A DNA stretch of 61,696 nucleotides from CAZKRL01 sp964555295 (GTDB taxonomy: Bacteria; Bacteroidota; Bacteroidia; Flavobacteriales_D; Sanyastnellaceae): assembly GCA_964555295.1 (NCBI GenBank), contig CAZKRL010000013.1, forward strand, positions 1 to 61,696, written 5' to 3'. Shown one piece after another: positions 52,522-60,901 of this stretch. The stretch's first letter is position 1; each line of letters starts with the position of its first letter. Both the position numbers and the translations under genes were made by a program. Below the pieces are notes generated by a model that saw only the letters and a list, made by a program, of their open reading frames with translations, was not told the DNA's origin and searched no databases.

Positions 52522-53031
52522 ATGTTACAGAATTCTTTGCAGTACAGTGGGAAGATGGACCAAGACTGTGTCATGGAGTTCATTGATTTGCTCAATCGCA
52601 TTTTAGAGAGTAGCAAAGGCGAGCGTAAGGAATGGCGCAGGATTTGTCGTTTCGCCATTGAGTTGCTGGATAACGGGATTCGTTATAGTACCGATTCAAA
52701 ACTCACTTTTGCCTGGGATATTCAAGACGACAAAATCACTTTCGAATTGAGGAATAACGCTCAAAAAAATGATGCGCTGCGTCTGAAGTCACACGCAGAG
52801 AAGTTAATGGGACTCGATAAAGACGATGTCAAAGAAACCTATTTGAAACAATTGTCGGAATCAGGTTTTGGTGAAAAGGGCGGTGCAGGATTGGGACTGC
52901 TTCATATGTTCCGCAAGGGTGTAACCGACATCAACATTTCTGTAGAAGACAATCGCGATGGCAACTTCACCTGCATCAGCAAAATCACCGCACCATTCCC
53001 CACCATAGAACCGGCACAAGCCAGTGCTTAA
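52522..53031 (+). CDS. SiaB-like/DUF6272 ATPase-fold protein
   Basis: 169 residues. ELLDNGIRYS (N-box-like) and EKGGAGLGLLHMF (G2-box-like) are remnants of the GHKL ATP site. The short size without receiver or dimerisation domain resembles SiaB, a kinase that phosphorylates an anti-sigma-antagonist in a PP2C-phosphatase partner-switch (as in Pseudomonas SiaABC). No SiaA or SiaC homologue is near. Start ATG 52522; an ATG 11 codons in (MDQDCVM) is also possible. Convergent with the endonuclease-like gene (15-bp gap). Confidence 0.6.
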   Translation: MLQNSLQYSGKMDQDCVMEFIDLLNRILESSKGERKEWRRICRFAIELLDNGIRYSTDSKLTFAWDIQDDKITFELRNNAQKNDALRLKSHAEKLMGLDKDDVKETYLKQLSESGFGEKGGAGLGLLHMFRKGVTDINISVEDNRDGNFTCISKITAPFPTIEPAQASA

Positions 53032-53046
53032 TCGGTTATCGGGCAT

Positions 53047-54159
53047 TTATTTATTCCATTTGAAATGAGCGACGACAGGAAAATGATCGCTCAACTCCTC
53101 TCTCACCACCCCGCATTTACCACAGCTTAACGCTTCGTCGTGCAAAAGGTAATCAATTCTCAAACCCGGGAATGAACCGTTGTAGGTTGCACCAATGCCA
53201 TTACCACTTTCAAGAAAAGCATCTTTCAAATTCCCACGAATTTCATGGTAGGCAAACGATGCGGGCGTGTCGTTGAAATCACCGCAAACCAAAACCGGAT
53301 GCCCACAATTATCAATGTGATCACGAATTCTTCTCGCTTGATCTGCGCGCTTCACGAAAGCACTGGCGAGACGCTTGCCAATACGCTTTCCTGCATCATC
53401 GAGTTCGTGTGCTTGCGCTTCACCTTCGGCAACAGCATAATCCTCCGGCTTCAAATGAATCGATTGCAAATGTGCATTGATGATGCGAAGGGTGTCATTT
53501 CCCACCAATACATCCGCCCAAATGCAATGGTTACCGGTTTCGTTCTCGTAAGGAATCTCACCCGTGGCAATAATGGGGTATCGACTGAAAATCACAATAC
53601 CAAAAAATCGTTTTTGAGATAAGGCATGCGTATACCTCATGTGCGTTTGGATGTCTGGGTAGATGCTTCGAATGGAGTCGGTGGTAGGAAAATGTCCTTT
53701 TTTATCGGAGTGAAAAAATTCTTGAAGACAAATGATCTGACAATCCTCCTCTTTGATCAATTTCAATATGCTTGCCCTGATTTCATGGGGATCTGTTTTG
53801 CTGTAATACCCCATCATATGGGTATTGAAAGTCATTACGCGAAGGGGGAAATCTTCAGGCTTCTCTGTGAAGTTGAAATGACAATAGCGCATGGCTACGG
53901 GCAAACTCATGATCAATAGAACGAGTTGTATCCACCGCCATCTGCTGGCGGTAAGAAAGAACAGCACAAGTGCGCATATGTTGAGCAGGAAAATCAACGG
54001 AAATGCAATACCAAATAGCGCGGGAAACATGATAACATCCGGTGGAATCCATTGCGCAAAAACGGAGAGCAGTAATGATATAGCACCTGCAACCCCCATG
54101 AGAAAGCGTATTGCACTCCCAAGAAAAGATTTTGATTTCCCTGGCTCTTTTGCTGCCAT
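53047..54159 (-). CDS. Endonuclease/exonuclease/phosphatase-family membrane protein
   Basis: 370 residues. About three N-terminal helices (17-34, 45-65, 75-90) precede an EEP domain with catalytic motifs LQEFFHSD, INAHLQS, CGDFNDTP (Asp and Asn) and a terminal LSDHFPVVAHF (His). The family cleaves phosphodiesters of nucleic acids or sugar phosphates; the membrane helices place the domain on one side of the inner membrane. Last gene of the seven-gene operon; its start overlaps the rhomboid stop by one base. Confidence 0.9.
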   Translation of the reverse strand: MAAKEPGKSKSFLGSAIRFLMGVAGAISLLLSVFAQWIPPDVIMFPALFGIAFPLIFLLNICALVLFFLTASRWRWIQLVLLIMSLPVAMRYCHFNFTEKPEDFPLRVMTFNTHMMGYYSKTDPHEIRASILKLIKEEDCQIICLQEFFHSDKKGHFPTTDSIRSIYPDIQTHMRYTHALSQKRFFGIVIFSRYPIIATGEIPYENETGNHCIWADVLVGNDTLRIINAHLQSIHLKPEDYAVAEGEAQAHELDDAGKRIGKRLASAFVKRADQARRIRDHIDNCGHPVLVCGDFNDTPASFAYHEIRGNLKDAFLESGNGIGATYNGSFPGLRIDYLLHDEALSCGKCGVVREELSDHFPVVAHFKWNK

Positions 54160-54956
54160 CAGATATCCTTTGAATTGCGTTCGAGATACTCCTTCTCAGA
54201 TGCAGTGAGACTGTTGTAACCACTGCGCGAAATCTTATCGAGCAAGGCATCTACTCGCTGACGTTTGGTGGCCCGTTCTGCATTGAATTCATCATCGGTT
54301 TTGGGTCGGCCATGCGACTTGCTTGAGGGAGTGTTGCCTGCAACAAATCGCCACGCAAAACCCAACAAAGCTCCGCAAATAGCACCACCCATATGTGCGC
54401 TGTGCGTGCCCATGTCGTTTCCACCGGCAATCATCCATAAATCCACCGACAGAATGATCAGCGCCATCCATTTCAAATCCAAAAAGAAACTACCCGTCAA
54501 TTTAATCTTGAGTTGCGGATGCGCCACCCAACCCGCGCAGATCAAACTTGTAAGGGCTGCGCTCGAGCCCGTGATGTATTGCACGGATGAAGGTCCGATC
54601 GCAGGCACCATGCAAAATGCGAGATACCCCGATAGGCCACCGCCAAAAAATGCCATCCCAACGCGCTTCGTGCCGAGGTGCCATAGCAAGGGCGACAACA
54701 ATAACGACAAGATGCCGAGATTGAAAAGCAGATGCAATGGATGAAGATGAAGAAAAAGATGTGTGATAGCGCTCCATGGCTGTTGGAGCAATAGATTAAG
54801 ATCACGCGGTGCGCAAATCATGCGAATCCATTGCTCTTCGTCAGCGGTTGCCAACACATACTTCAACAGCATCGCCAACACAAAAAATGCTATGTGAAGT
54901 CCAATCAAGACTGTTTGAGCACTCAACGAAAAATACCGATTCACCTTACTGCTCAT
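54159..54956 (-). CDS. Rhomboid-family intramembrane protease with C-terminal domain
   Basis: 265 residues, six helices. Catalytic Ser in ITGSSAALTSL and His in GTHSAHMGGAICG; the family usually has GxSG, so the residue after the Ser is Ala here. The tail (KRQRVDALLDKISRSGYNSL, then TASEKEYLERNSKD) is the small helical domain often found at the end of Bacteroidota rhomboids (DUF6576). Cleaves transmembrane helices of unknown targets. It overlaps the second rhomboid by 4 bp. Confidence 0.9.
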   Translation of the reverse strand: MSSKVNRYFSLSAQTVLIGLHIAFFVLAMLLKYVLATADEEQWIRMICAPRDLNLLLQQPWSAITHLFLHLHPLHLLFNLGILSLLLSPLLWHLGTKRVGMAFFGGGLSGYLAFCMVPAIGPSSVQYITGSSAALTSLICAGWVAHPQLKIKLTGSFFLDLKWMALIILSVDLWMIAGGNDMGTHSAHMGGAICGALLGFAWRFVAGNTPSSKSHGRPKTDDEFNAERATKRQRVDALLDKISRSGYNSLTASEKEYLERNSKDI

Positions 54957-55672
54957 GCGGAATACAGGCGTCCTTGACTCTGCATTTGTTTTAGCATGAT
55001 ATACCCGGCGATCATTCCACCGAGATGGGCGAAATGTGCCACATTATCACCCGAACGATTGGATACACCCAGGATCAATTCAATAGCGCCATATCCCAAA
55101 ACGAAATACTTTGCTTTGATGGGCACCGGAAAAAATAGCAGCATCATTTCTGCATTGGGGAACATAAATCCGTAGGCCATCAACAGTCCAAACAAGCAAC
55201 CTGAGGCACCTACCATGCCTATGTTTAGCGCCAGATTCAACTTGCCCATTTCAAGGTTGGTATAGTTTTTACCTTGTGACAATACATTGTATCCATTGCT
55301 CCAAACCTCTTGGGCATCGCTCGCCGATAACTGCGAAACCAATTGGTTCACCTCATACATGGTAATCAGCTGATGCAGGGCAAAAGCGCCGAGTCCAGCA
55401 ATCAAATAGAAGATCAGAAATTTCTTCCCGCCCCAGTATTGTTCAACGGCTGCGCCAAACATATATACGCCGAACATATTGAAAAATATGTGTGAAAGAT
55501 TGGCGTGTAAAAACATGTAAGTAATCAATTGCCAGGGACCGAAATTTTCACTTTGGAAATAATATCCGGTGAGCAGGGCTTCAAGACCGGGCATCATATT
55601 CGTGATGAAAAACATGCCAATATTGGCTAGCAGCAATGCTTTGGTAACCGGGGGTAATTGAATCATGGTCAA
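54953..55672 (-). CDS. Rhomboid-family intramembrane protease
   Basis: 239 residues, six helices. The active site is intact: GASGCLFGLLMAYG (Ser) and VAHFAHLGGMIAGY (His). The HANLSHIFFNMFGVYMFG segment is the conserved loop after helix 1. No C-terminal domain. Starts 2 bp after mutL and overlaps the next rhomboid by 4 bp, so two rhomboids of different subtypes lie in tandem. Confidence 0.95.
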   Translation of the reverse strand: MTMIQLPPVTKALLLANIGMFFITNMMPGLEALLTGYYFQSENFGPWQLITYMFLHANLSHIFFNMFGVYMFGAAVEQYWGGKKFLIFYLIAGLGAFALHQLITMYEVNQLVSQLSASDAQEVWSNGYNVLSQGKNYTNLEMGKLNLALNIGMVGASGCLFGLLMAYGFMFPNAEMMLLFFPVPIKAKYFVLGYGAIELILGVSNRSGDNVAHFAHLGGMIAGYIMLKQMQSQGRLYSA

Positions 55673-55674
55673 AA

Positions 55675-57477
55675 TTATTGAAACATTGCCTCCATTTCTG
55701 ACTGGGTCATGCGCACAAAAATGGTCTCACCCTTCGGCGTTTTATGGGGGATGGTGCATTGCATCAATTTCTGAACGAGGTGTTCCATCTCTTCGTTGGT
55801 AAATCTTTTTTGTTTGGAATGGGGAATGGCGCGGGCCAATTTCTGACGCACCCTATCTGCCACTGATGTGAGGATGATGCCTTGTTCTTGGCGTACTTCA
55901 TCAAGGACGTTGGATAGCAAGACATCGGCATCTTGTGGCGACATACCCGCCGGAATACTGATGACGTGGGTATTTTTCTGATCATCTGTTTGCCAGTCAT
56001 AACCCGCATCGATGAGTTCTTCACGAATTTCTTCCATCAGGGCGGCATCATTGGGCAACACCGGAAGGGTATGATGACCCAGCAACAACTGTGAGTCTAT
56101 TTTAGAAGGAGTATCTGTTTTTTGTTCTTCGTGAAAAATCCTTTCCTGAGCACGCTGCGGATGAATGATCAGCACATCGGTACCGCGGTCACAGAGTATT
56201 GTGCCGTTCAAGAGCTGGGTAAATCTCATCTCTTCCGCCGGCTTGGGTATGAGAGGTTCCGGGCTTGCCTGCCGCTGAATTTCGTAGAGTGATTCCCAAG
56301 ATGGATGCGCAGATGACTTGCGTTCCATCCAGTTTTCTACCACATGCGGTTTTGAAGAATATCCCTTTTCATTTTCGAAAGGATTGTATCCCGGATTCAC
56401 CGTGATCTTTGGGGCAGGGGGTATTTCACCAGCAGGAATATGTACAAACGGCAGAGCGTTTTCCTGATTAAAATCAATGCTTGGTGAAAGCTGAAATTTA
56501 CCAATCGCCCTTTTGACCGCTGCGTGAACGATGGCATAGATGGCGCGCTCATCAAGAAATTTCACTTCCGTTTTGGTTGGGTGAATATTGATATCGATCT
56601 CTGAAGGATTGATCTCGAGGTAAAGCGCATAAAAGGGGTGATGGCCATGAGGCAGCAAAGCCTCAAAGGCATTCTGCACAGCATGATGTATGTATGCGTG
56701 TTTGATGAAACGATGATTCACAAAAAGGTATTGATCACCGCGCGATTTTTTCGCTGCGTCGGTTTTTCCGATAAAGCCCGTAACTGAAACGATTTCTGTA
56801 GACTCTTCCACCGGCACCAGCCATTCGTTGTAGCGGGCACCGAAAACATGTACCAGGCGCTGACGCAACGGTGCTACCGGAAGCTTGAGGTATTCCTGAT
56901 CTTGATGTATCAGTTCAAAATGTATCTCGGGATGGGTAAGAGCAACGCGGTGAAACTCATCGAGGATATGCCGGAACTCTACAGGATCACTTTTAAGGAA
57001 ATAGCGACGCGCCGGCACATTGAAGAAAAGATTCTTGACTTTGAAAGTGGTGCCTTCGGGGCAGGCATGCGGCGCATGTGATTTCACCTTGGAGCCGGAA
57101 ATATCGGTGATGGTACCCATCGGAGATTCTTGTCTGCGCGTGTACATCTCTACCTGAGCAATGGAGGCAATACTCGCCAATGCCTCACCACGAAAGCCCT
57201 TGGTGTGAATGGAAAACAGGTCATCTACCTTCTTGATTTTGGAAGTTGCATGCCGCTCGAAACACATGCGTGCATCATTCTCCGACATTCCCTTGCCGTT
57301 GTCAGTGACTTGAACCAAGGTCTTGCCAGCATCTTTCACAATGAGTTGTATGCGACCGGCTCCGGCATCCACGGAGTTTTCAAGCAATTCTTTTACTACG
57401 GAAGCAGGCCGCTGTACGACCTCGCCGGCGGCAATTTGATTGGCCAATGATTCCGGCAACAACGATATAATATCCAC
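55675..57477 (-). CDS. mutL: DNA mismatch repair protein MutL
   Basis: 600 residues. The GHKL ATPase motifs are complete: IAAGEVVQRPASVVKELLENS, TDNGKGM and TKGFRGEALASIASI. A linker of about 60 residues and the dimerisation domain follow. At the place of the endonuclease motif DQHA-x2-E-x4-E the protein reads HPQRAQERIFHEEQ, with Asp, Gln and His replaced. The C-terminal CTIPHKTPKGE lacks the CPHGRP zinc motif. It may therefore lack intrinsic nicking. MutS is not nearby. Fourth gene of the operon. Confidence 0.96.
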   Translation of the reverse strand: MDIISLLPESLANQIAAGEVVQRPASVVKELLENSVDAGAGRIQLIVKDAGKTLVQVTDNGKGMSENDARMCFERHATSKIKKVDDLFSIHTKGFRGEALASIASIAQVEMYTRRQESPMGTITDISGSKVKSHAPHACPEGTTFKVKNLFFNVPARRYFLKSDPVEFRHILDEFHRVALTHPEIHFELIHQDQEYLKLPVAPLRQRLVHVFGARYNEWLVPVEESTEIVSVTGFIGKTDAAKKSRGDQYLFVNHRFIKHAYIHHAVQNAFEALLPHGHHPFYALYLEINPSEIDINIHPTKTEVKFLDERAIYAIVHAAVKRAIGKFQLSPSIDFNQENALPFVHIPAGEIPPAPKITVNPGYNPFENEKGYSSKPHVVENWMERKSSAHPSWESLYEIQRQASPEPLIPKPAEEMRFTQLLNGTILCDRGTDVLIIHPQRAQERIFHEEQKTDTPSKIDSQLLLGHHTLPVLPNDAALMEEIREELIDAGYDWQTDDQKNTHVISIPAGMSPQDADVLLSNVLDEVRQEQGIILTSVADRVRQKLARAIPHSKQKRFTNEEMEHLVQKLMQCTIPHKTPKGETIFVRMTQSEMEAMFQ

Positions 57478-57544
57478 CCTTCAAAAGTAATTTTTCGAGA
57501 GACGTCTTTTACTTCAATTTCTTCACCGCTTATTCACCGGATTT

Positions 57545-58759
57545 TCACAATGCCGCAAGCACGTGGTCCCAATCTGTTCGGCAAGATGAAACCACCAGTA
57601 GTCGCTGAATCACTGCGTCGAGAATGCTATCCGGACAAGAGGCACCGCTGGTGACAATGACCTTGCGCCTTCCCGCTGCTTCAAGCCAGCCATGGGTTGT
57701 TCTCAGCTGTTGCGCAGGATAATCGAAATGCCGAATGCTGTTTTCATCCATGATTTCATCGGCATCACGGATGAAATAAGTGGGCATCGATTGCGCAAGG
57801 ATATCAGCAATCTGTGAAGTATTGGAACTGTTGTAGCCACCTACCACCAAGGCCATAGATGCCCCGAGCTCTGCGGCTGCCATAGTAGATTGCTGATTAT
57901 CATTCGTGGCGTAACAAAGCGTGTCGCGCGTGTCTGCAAAATAGGTCGACCAGTTTTCTCCATGCAACTCCTTCATCACCGCACGCAAGAACTGCGTGAT
58001 CTCCTCTGTTTCAGTGGCCAGCATAGTGGTTTGATTCACTACCCCAAGCTTTTTCAAATCCTTTGTCACATCAAAGCCGTTGGAGTATTTGCCTGCAAAG
58101 TCAGTGGCAAAGTCTGCAGCGCTGCGATGACCACGGATATATTCTGCCAGCAACTCGGCCTCCCGCATATCGCGCACAATTACACTGGGTGAATTGCTGT
58201 TGCTGTGCGAAAAAGTGGCGCGTGTTTCTTCATGTTTGTATTTGCCGTGAATCACCACACTGAAGCCATCGCGACCAATCTCAGCACTGCGTTTCCAGAC
58301 TTTTTCAACGAACGGACAAGTTGTATTGTACGCTTCAGTGATCGCCCCGATTTCAGTCAACTTCGCCGAGATTTCGAGCGTGGTTCCAAACGCAGGAATG
58401 ATAACAATATCCTCCTTCGTGATTTCATTCCATTCTATCAGTTGCTGACCCGATGTATCAAAAATGAACTGCAATCCGGATGCCAATAAATCTTCATTGA
58501 TGGCGGGATTGTGAATCATCTCGCTCAAGAGAAATATGCGCTTATCAGGATTTTCTTTGATCGCCTTGAAGGAGCGCTCAATGGCATTCTCAACGCCGTA
58601 ACAAAAACCGAAGTGACGAGGCAACACCAATGTGAGGTTATCGAACTCAAGTGTAGTGGGACTAAAATCCTGCTTGCGCGGGTCTCTCAGTTTACGAACC
58701 TCTTTCACCCGACTGATGATTCCTGAGCGATAGGTAACCGGTACATCAAATTTTTTCAT
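57545..58759 (-). CDS. ispH: 4-hydroxy-3-methylbut-2-enyl diphosphate reductase IspH
   Basis: 404 residues, the long form common in Bacteroidota; about 100 residues longer than the E. coli type. The three cluster cysteines are Cys53 (GFCYGVENAIERSF), NTTCPFVEKVW and SGASCPDSILDA. It makes IPP and DMAPP in the last step of the MEP pathway. One base separates its start from the stop of the upstream unknown gene. Third gene of the seven-gene operon. Confidence 0.96.
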   Translation of the reverse strand: MKKFDVPVTYRSGIISRVKEVRKLRDPRKQDFSPTTLEFDNLTLVLPRHFGFCYGVENAIERSFKAIKENPDKRIFLLSEMIHNPAINEDLLASGLQFIFDTSGQQLIEWNEITKEDIVIIPAFGTTLEISAKLTEIGAITEAYNTTCPFVEKVWKRSAEIGRDGFSVVIHGKYKHEETRATFSHSNSNSPSVIVRDMREAELLAEYIRGHRSAADFATDFAGKYSNGFDVTKDLKKLGVVNQTTMLATETEEITQFLRAVMKELHGENWSTYFADTRDTLCYATNDNQQSTMAAAELGASMALVVGGYNSSNTSQIADILAQSMPTYFIRDADEIMDENSIRHFDYPAQQLRTTHGWLEAAGRRKVIVTSGASCPDSILDAVIQRLLVVSSCRTDWDHVLAAL

Positions 58760-58760
58760 G

Positions 58761-59276
58761 TCAATTTTTTTGGCGGATGGACTTCATATACTCACTCAGA
58801 TGATTGCGCTTTACCGCTTTGTGCAGTTCCATCAGTGAAGGATTTTTCTTGAACTCGTCGGTATGCGTGAGTTGGGCCACAGCGATGTAACCTGCCTCGC
58901 AATACACATCATGCGACAGTTTTTGTTTCGTCTCCAAAGCTTTCAATGCATAACCATGAATATAGGTAAACAACAAATCAGGAAAATCGTTGGTAAAGGG
59001 AAGATCGGAAGTGTTTACTTCTACGCGAACAAAAGGTGACCCGCTGATCCATTCCAGCACGAACGCATTGGCCTCACTGCGTTTGGACAGTTCCTGTTGC
59101 AGCGGTGAACAAAGCAGCCATTGCAAAATTTTCTTTACGTTTTCCAGATCACGTTTGTATTGAGCAGCGGTTGACCAGGTGTTATCCTTGGGAATATCAG
59201 GGCATCGACAATCTTGCGCCTGCGATGAATTCAGCGTGCACCAAAAAAAAGCGAAAAGCCAGGCGCGCCGTATCAC
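58761..59276 (-). CDS. Exported protein of unknown function
   Basis: 171 residues from GTG 59276. The signal peptide IRRAWLFAFFWCTLNSSQAQ is cleaved before DCRCPDIPK. The body is helical, with a conserved-looking AGYIAVAQLTHTDEFKKNPS stretch. The frame is open far upstream into the saccharopine gene, but only the GTG one base after that gene's stop gives a signal peptide. Sits in the operon between the saccharopine-reductase gene and ispH. Not recognised. Confidence 0.6.
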   Translation of the reverse strand: MIRRAWLFAFFWCTLNSSQAQDCRCPDIPKDNTWSTAAQYKRDLENVKKILQWLLCSPLQQELSKRSEANAFVLEWISGSPFVRVEVNTSDLPFTNDFPDLLFTYIHGYALKALETKQKLSHDVYCEAGYIAVAQLTHTDEFKKNPSLMELHKAVKRNHLSEYMKSIRQKN

Positions 59277-59277
59277 A

Positions 59278-60600
59278 TCAATCTGTTTTTTCGATGAATT
59301 GAATTCCCAGCGTTTCCAGTTCGCGCAATACGGGCTGATAGAGCTCCGGCCGCGTGGGCACCTGAACACCACGCAATGCGATTTCACCGCGCAGGTACAT
59401 GCGGGCAGCAATGGCAATGGGGAATCCAACGGTCTTCGACATGGCGGTATGTATGGGATCATCGCCATATACCACCAGATACGACTGCAAGATTTTTTTC
59501 TTGTCACCAGCCGCCGCAACGAATCGATGCCACATCACAATCATATCCTTGTCATGCTCGCCCAATTTCCATTTCTTCTCAATCAATTTTTGCAGTGCCT
59601 GTGCCGGCGTGCCCTCTGAAATCCCTACGGGTTCATCACTGAAAATACCGAGCCATTCGAGTTTCTCCATGGCATCAGGACCAACCACCGCTTGATGCGC
59701 CAACTGAGATTTCAACTCACCGTGGGGCAGAAAGCGCGCAGTGAAATCGGCCCATGTAGCATTGACAGAAAACTTCACATGTGTTTGATCATCGGTGAGA
59801 CCACATTGCACGAGCGCATCCCATGCAGTGCAAAACCCCTTTTTGCGCAAGGTTCCGCGAATCAGCGTGGGGATATTGGGCAGTCCGTAAAAAGCACGAT
59901 ACTTCAGAGAGTCGCGATTTACGTAGCCATCGAAGCTACCGTGATCGGGAATGTTCACCTCGGTGAGCCGGCGAAAAAGTTGTTGGTAGGGAACATATTT
60001 CACCACATCCTTCTCCACGAAACAAGCCGGCGCTCCGGCACCTGCGAGCACTACATTTCTCGGATTCCAAGTGATTTTATATCCCCACGGGTTGTTGTCA
60101 GACTCGGGAGCAATCAGTCCGCCGGTATAGGATTCAAACGACTCGAGCTGCATACCTTCTCCTTGTAGCTGATGCACGATGGCCATGGCCGACATATGAT
60201 CGATACCGGGGTCCACCCCCATTTCATTGAGAAGCAACACGTCGGCGGCTTGGGCATCGGCATCGAGGGCCCACATCTCGTCAGACACATAGCTTGGTGT
60301 GATCAGCGACTTGCGGAAACGGATACAATGTTCAGCCACCGCAGCGTGCATGGTAGCGGGGAGCATAGAAATCACGAGCCGCACCTCACTCTGCGAAATC
60401 TCTGCAGCGAGTTGATCGGGGTTGGATGCATTGAGTGCGAAGCTCTCACCGTTCTGGCCGGGTGCGATATGACGTGAAGCGAGTTGAGCATCGGCATCCC
60501 CCATTCTGACCTTAAAGTTTTCCTGAGCAGCGTGTTGCAACAGATGTGTTATCAGATCGGAACTGCTGCGACCTGCACCGAGGATCAATATTGTATTCAT
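59278..60600 (-). CDS. Saccharopine dehydrogenase/reductase (LYS9-like)
   Basis: 440 residues. Rossmann loop ILGAGRSSSDLI at residues 5-16; MGVDPGIDHMSAM and SYTGGLIAPESDNNPWGYKITW are the substrate-loop blocks of saccharopine reductases, with SMLPATMHAAVAEHC before them. It acts on saccharopine or 2-aminoadipate semialdehyde in lysine catabolism via saccharopine. First gene of the leftward operon that runs to 53047. The partner lysine-forming enzyme is not in the window. Confidence 0.9.
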   Translation of the reverse strand: MNTILILGAGRSSSDLITHLLQHAAQENFKVRMGDADAQLASRHIAPGQNGESFALNASNPDQLAAEISQSEVRLVISMLPATMHAAVAEHCIRFRKSLITPSYVSDEMWALDADAQAADVLLLNEMGVDPGIDHMSAMAIVHQLQGEGMQLESFESYTGGLIAPESDNNPWGYKITWNPRNVVLAGAGAPACFVEKDVVKYVPYQQLFRRLTEVNIPDHGSFDGYVNRDSLKYRAFYGLPNIPTLIRGTLRKKGFCTAWDALVQCGLTDDQTHVKFSVNATWADFTARFLPHGELKSQLAHQAVVGPDAMEKLEWLGIFSDEPVGISEGTPAQALQKLIEKKWKLGEHDKDMIVMWHRFVAAAGDKKKILQSYLVVYGDDPIHTAMSKTVGFPIAIAARMYLRGEIALRGVQVPTRPELYQPVLRELETLGIQFIEKTD

Positions 60601-60645
60601 GTCGGTGCTAAGGTATGATTGAGGCGGTTAACGGGGAAATGGGTG

Positions 60646-60775
60646 AGTGGCAGTTGGGTAAGTGGGAAAGACGTGCAATAAACTCACTGCGGTTCATATG
60701 CTAGATACCTGACAACTACTTACCTAATCACTGGCTGTTGGGTAAGTGGTAGTCGGTTAAGTGGCAATAACCACG
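60646..60775 (-). repeat. Dispersed intergenic repeat, copy 2
   Basis: On the minus strand the order is GTAGTTGTCAGGTAT (60723 down to 60709 or so), about 40 bp of spacer, then the 24-bp block at 60646-60669 identical to 24575-24598. Degenerate GGGTAAGTGG-type units surround it. Same orientation relative to the copy near 24.6 kb once the strand is reversed. Non-coding. Confidence 0.65.
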
Positions 60776-60799
60776 CTTCATAATCTCACCGGCGTCATC

Positions 60800-60820
60800 C
60801 CCCTCTCCTTTGGAGAGGGG
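60800..60820. repeat. CCCCTCTCC hairpin element
   Basis: CCCCTCTCC (60800-60808) and GGAGAGGGG (60812-60820) pair over a 3-nt loop; CCAGGGGTGAGG follows. I recall closely similar palindromes scattered between genes in many Bacteroidota genomes. No T-tract follows. Confidence 0.65.
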
Positions 60821-60869
60821 CCAGGGGTGAGGCCTTTAAAAGCTCGGGCCTTGCAGGACCGGAGCAGTA

Positions 60870-60896
60870 ACAAATCGTTTGAATAAAACGATTTGT
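60870..60896 (-). terminator. Perfect hairpin downstream of FISUMP gene
   Basis: ACAAATCGTTT (60870-60880) and AAACGATTTGT (60886-60896) form a perfect 11-bp stem around a 5-nt loop, 6 bp after the stop at 60902. It lacks a long T-tract, so it may be a weak terminator or an mRNA 3'-end stabiliser. Confidence 0.5.
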
Positions 60897-60901
60897 AAAA
60901 T

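Larger units (their letters stand above)
60601..60901. other. Intergenic repeat-rich region
   Basis: No gene. Holds the second copy of the dispersed repeat (about 60646-60775), a 9-bp hairpin of the CCCCTCTCC type (60800-60820) and an 11-bp perfect hairpin (60870-60896). The last two lie downstream of the FISUMP gene. Confidence 0.75.
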
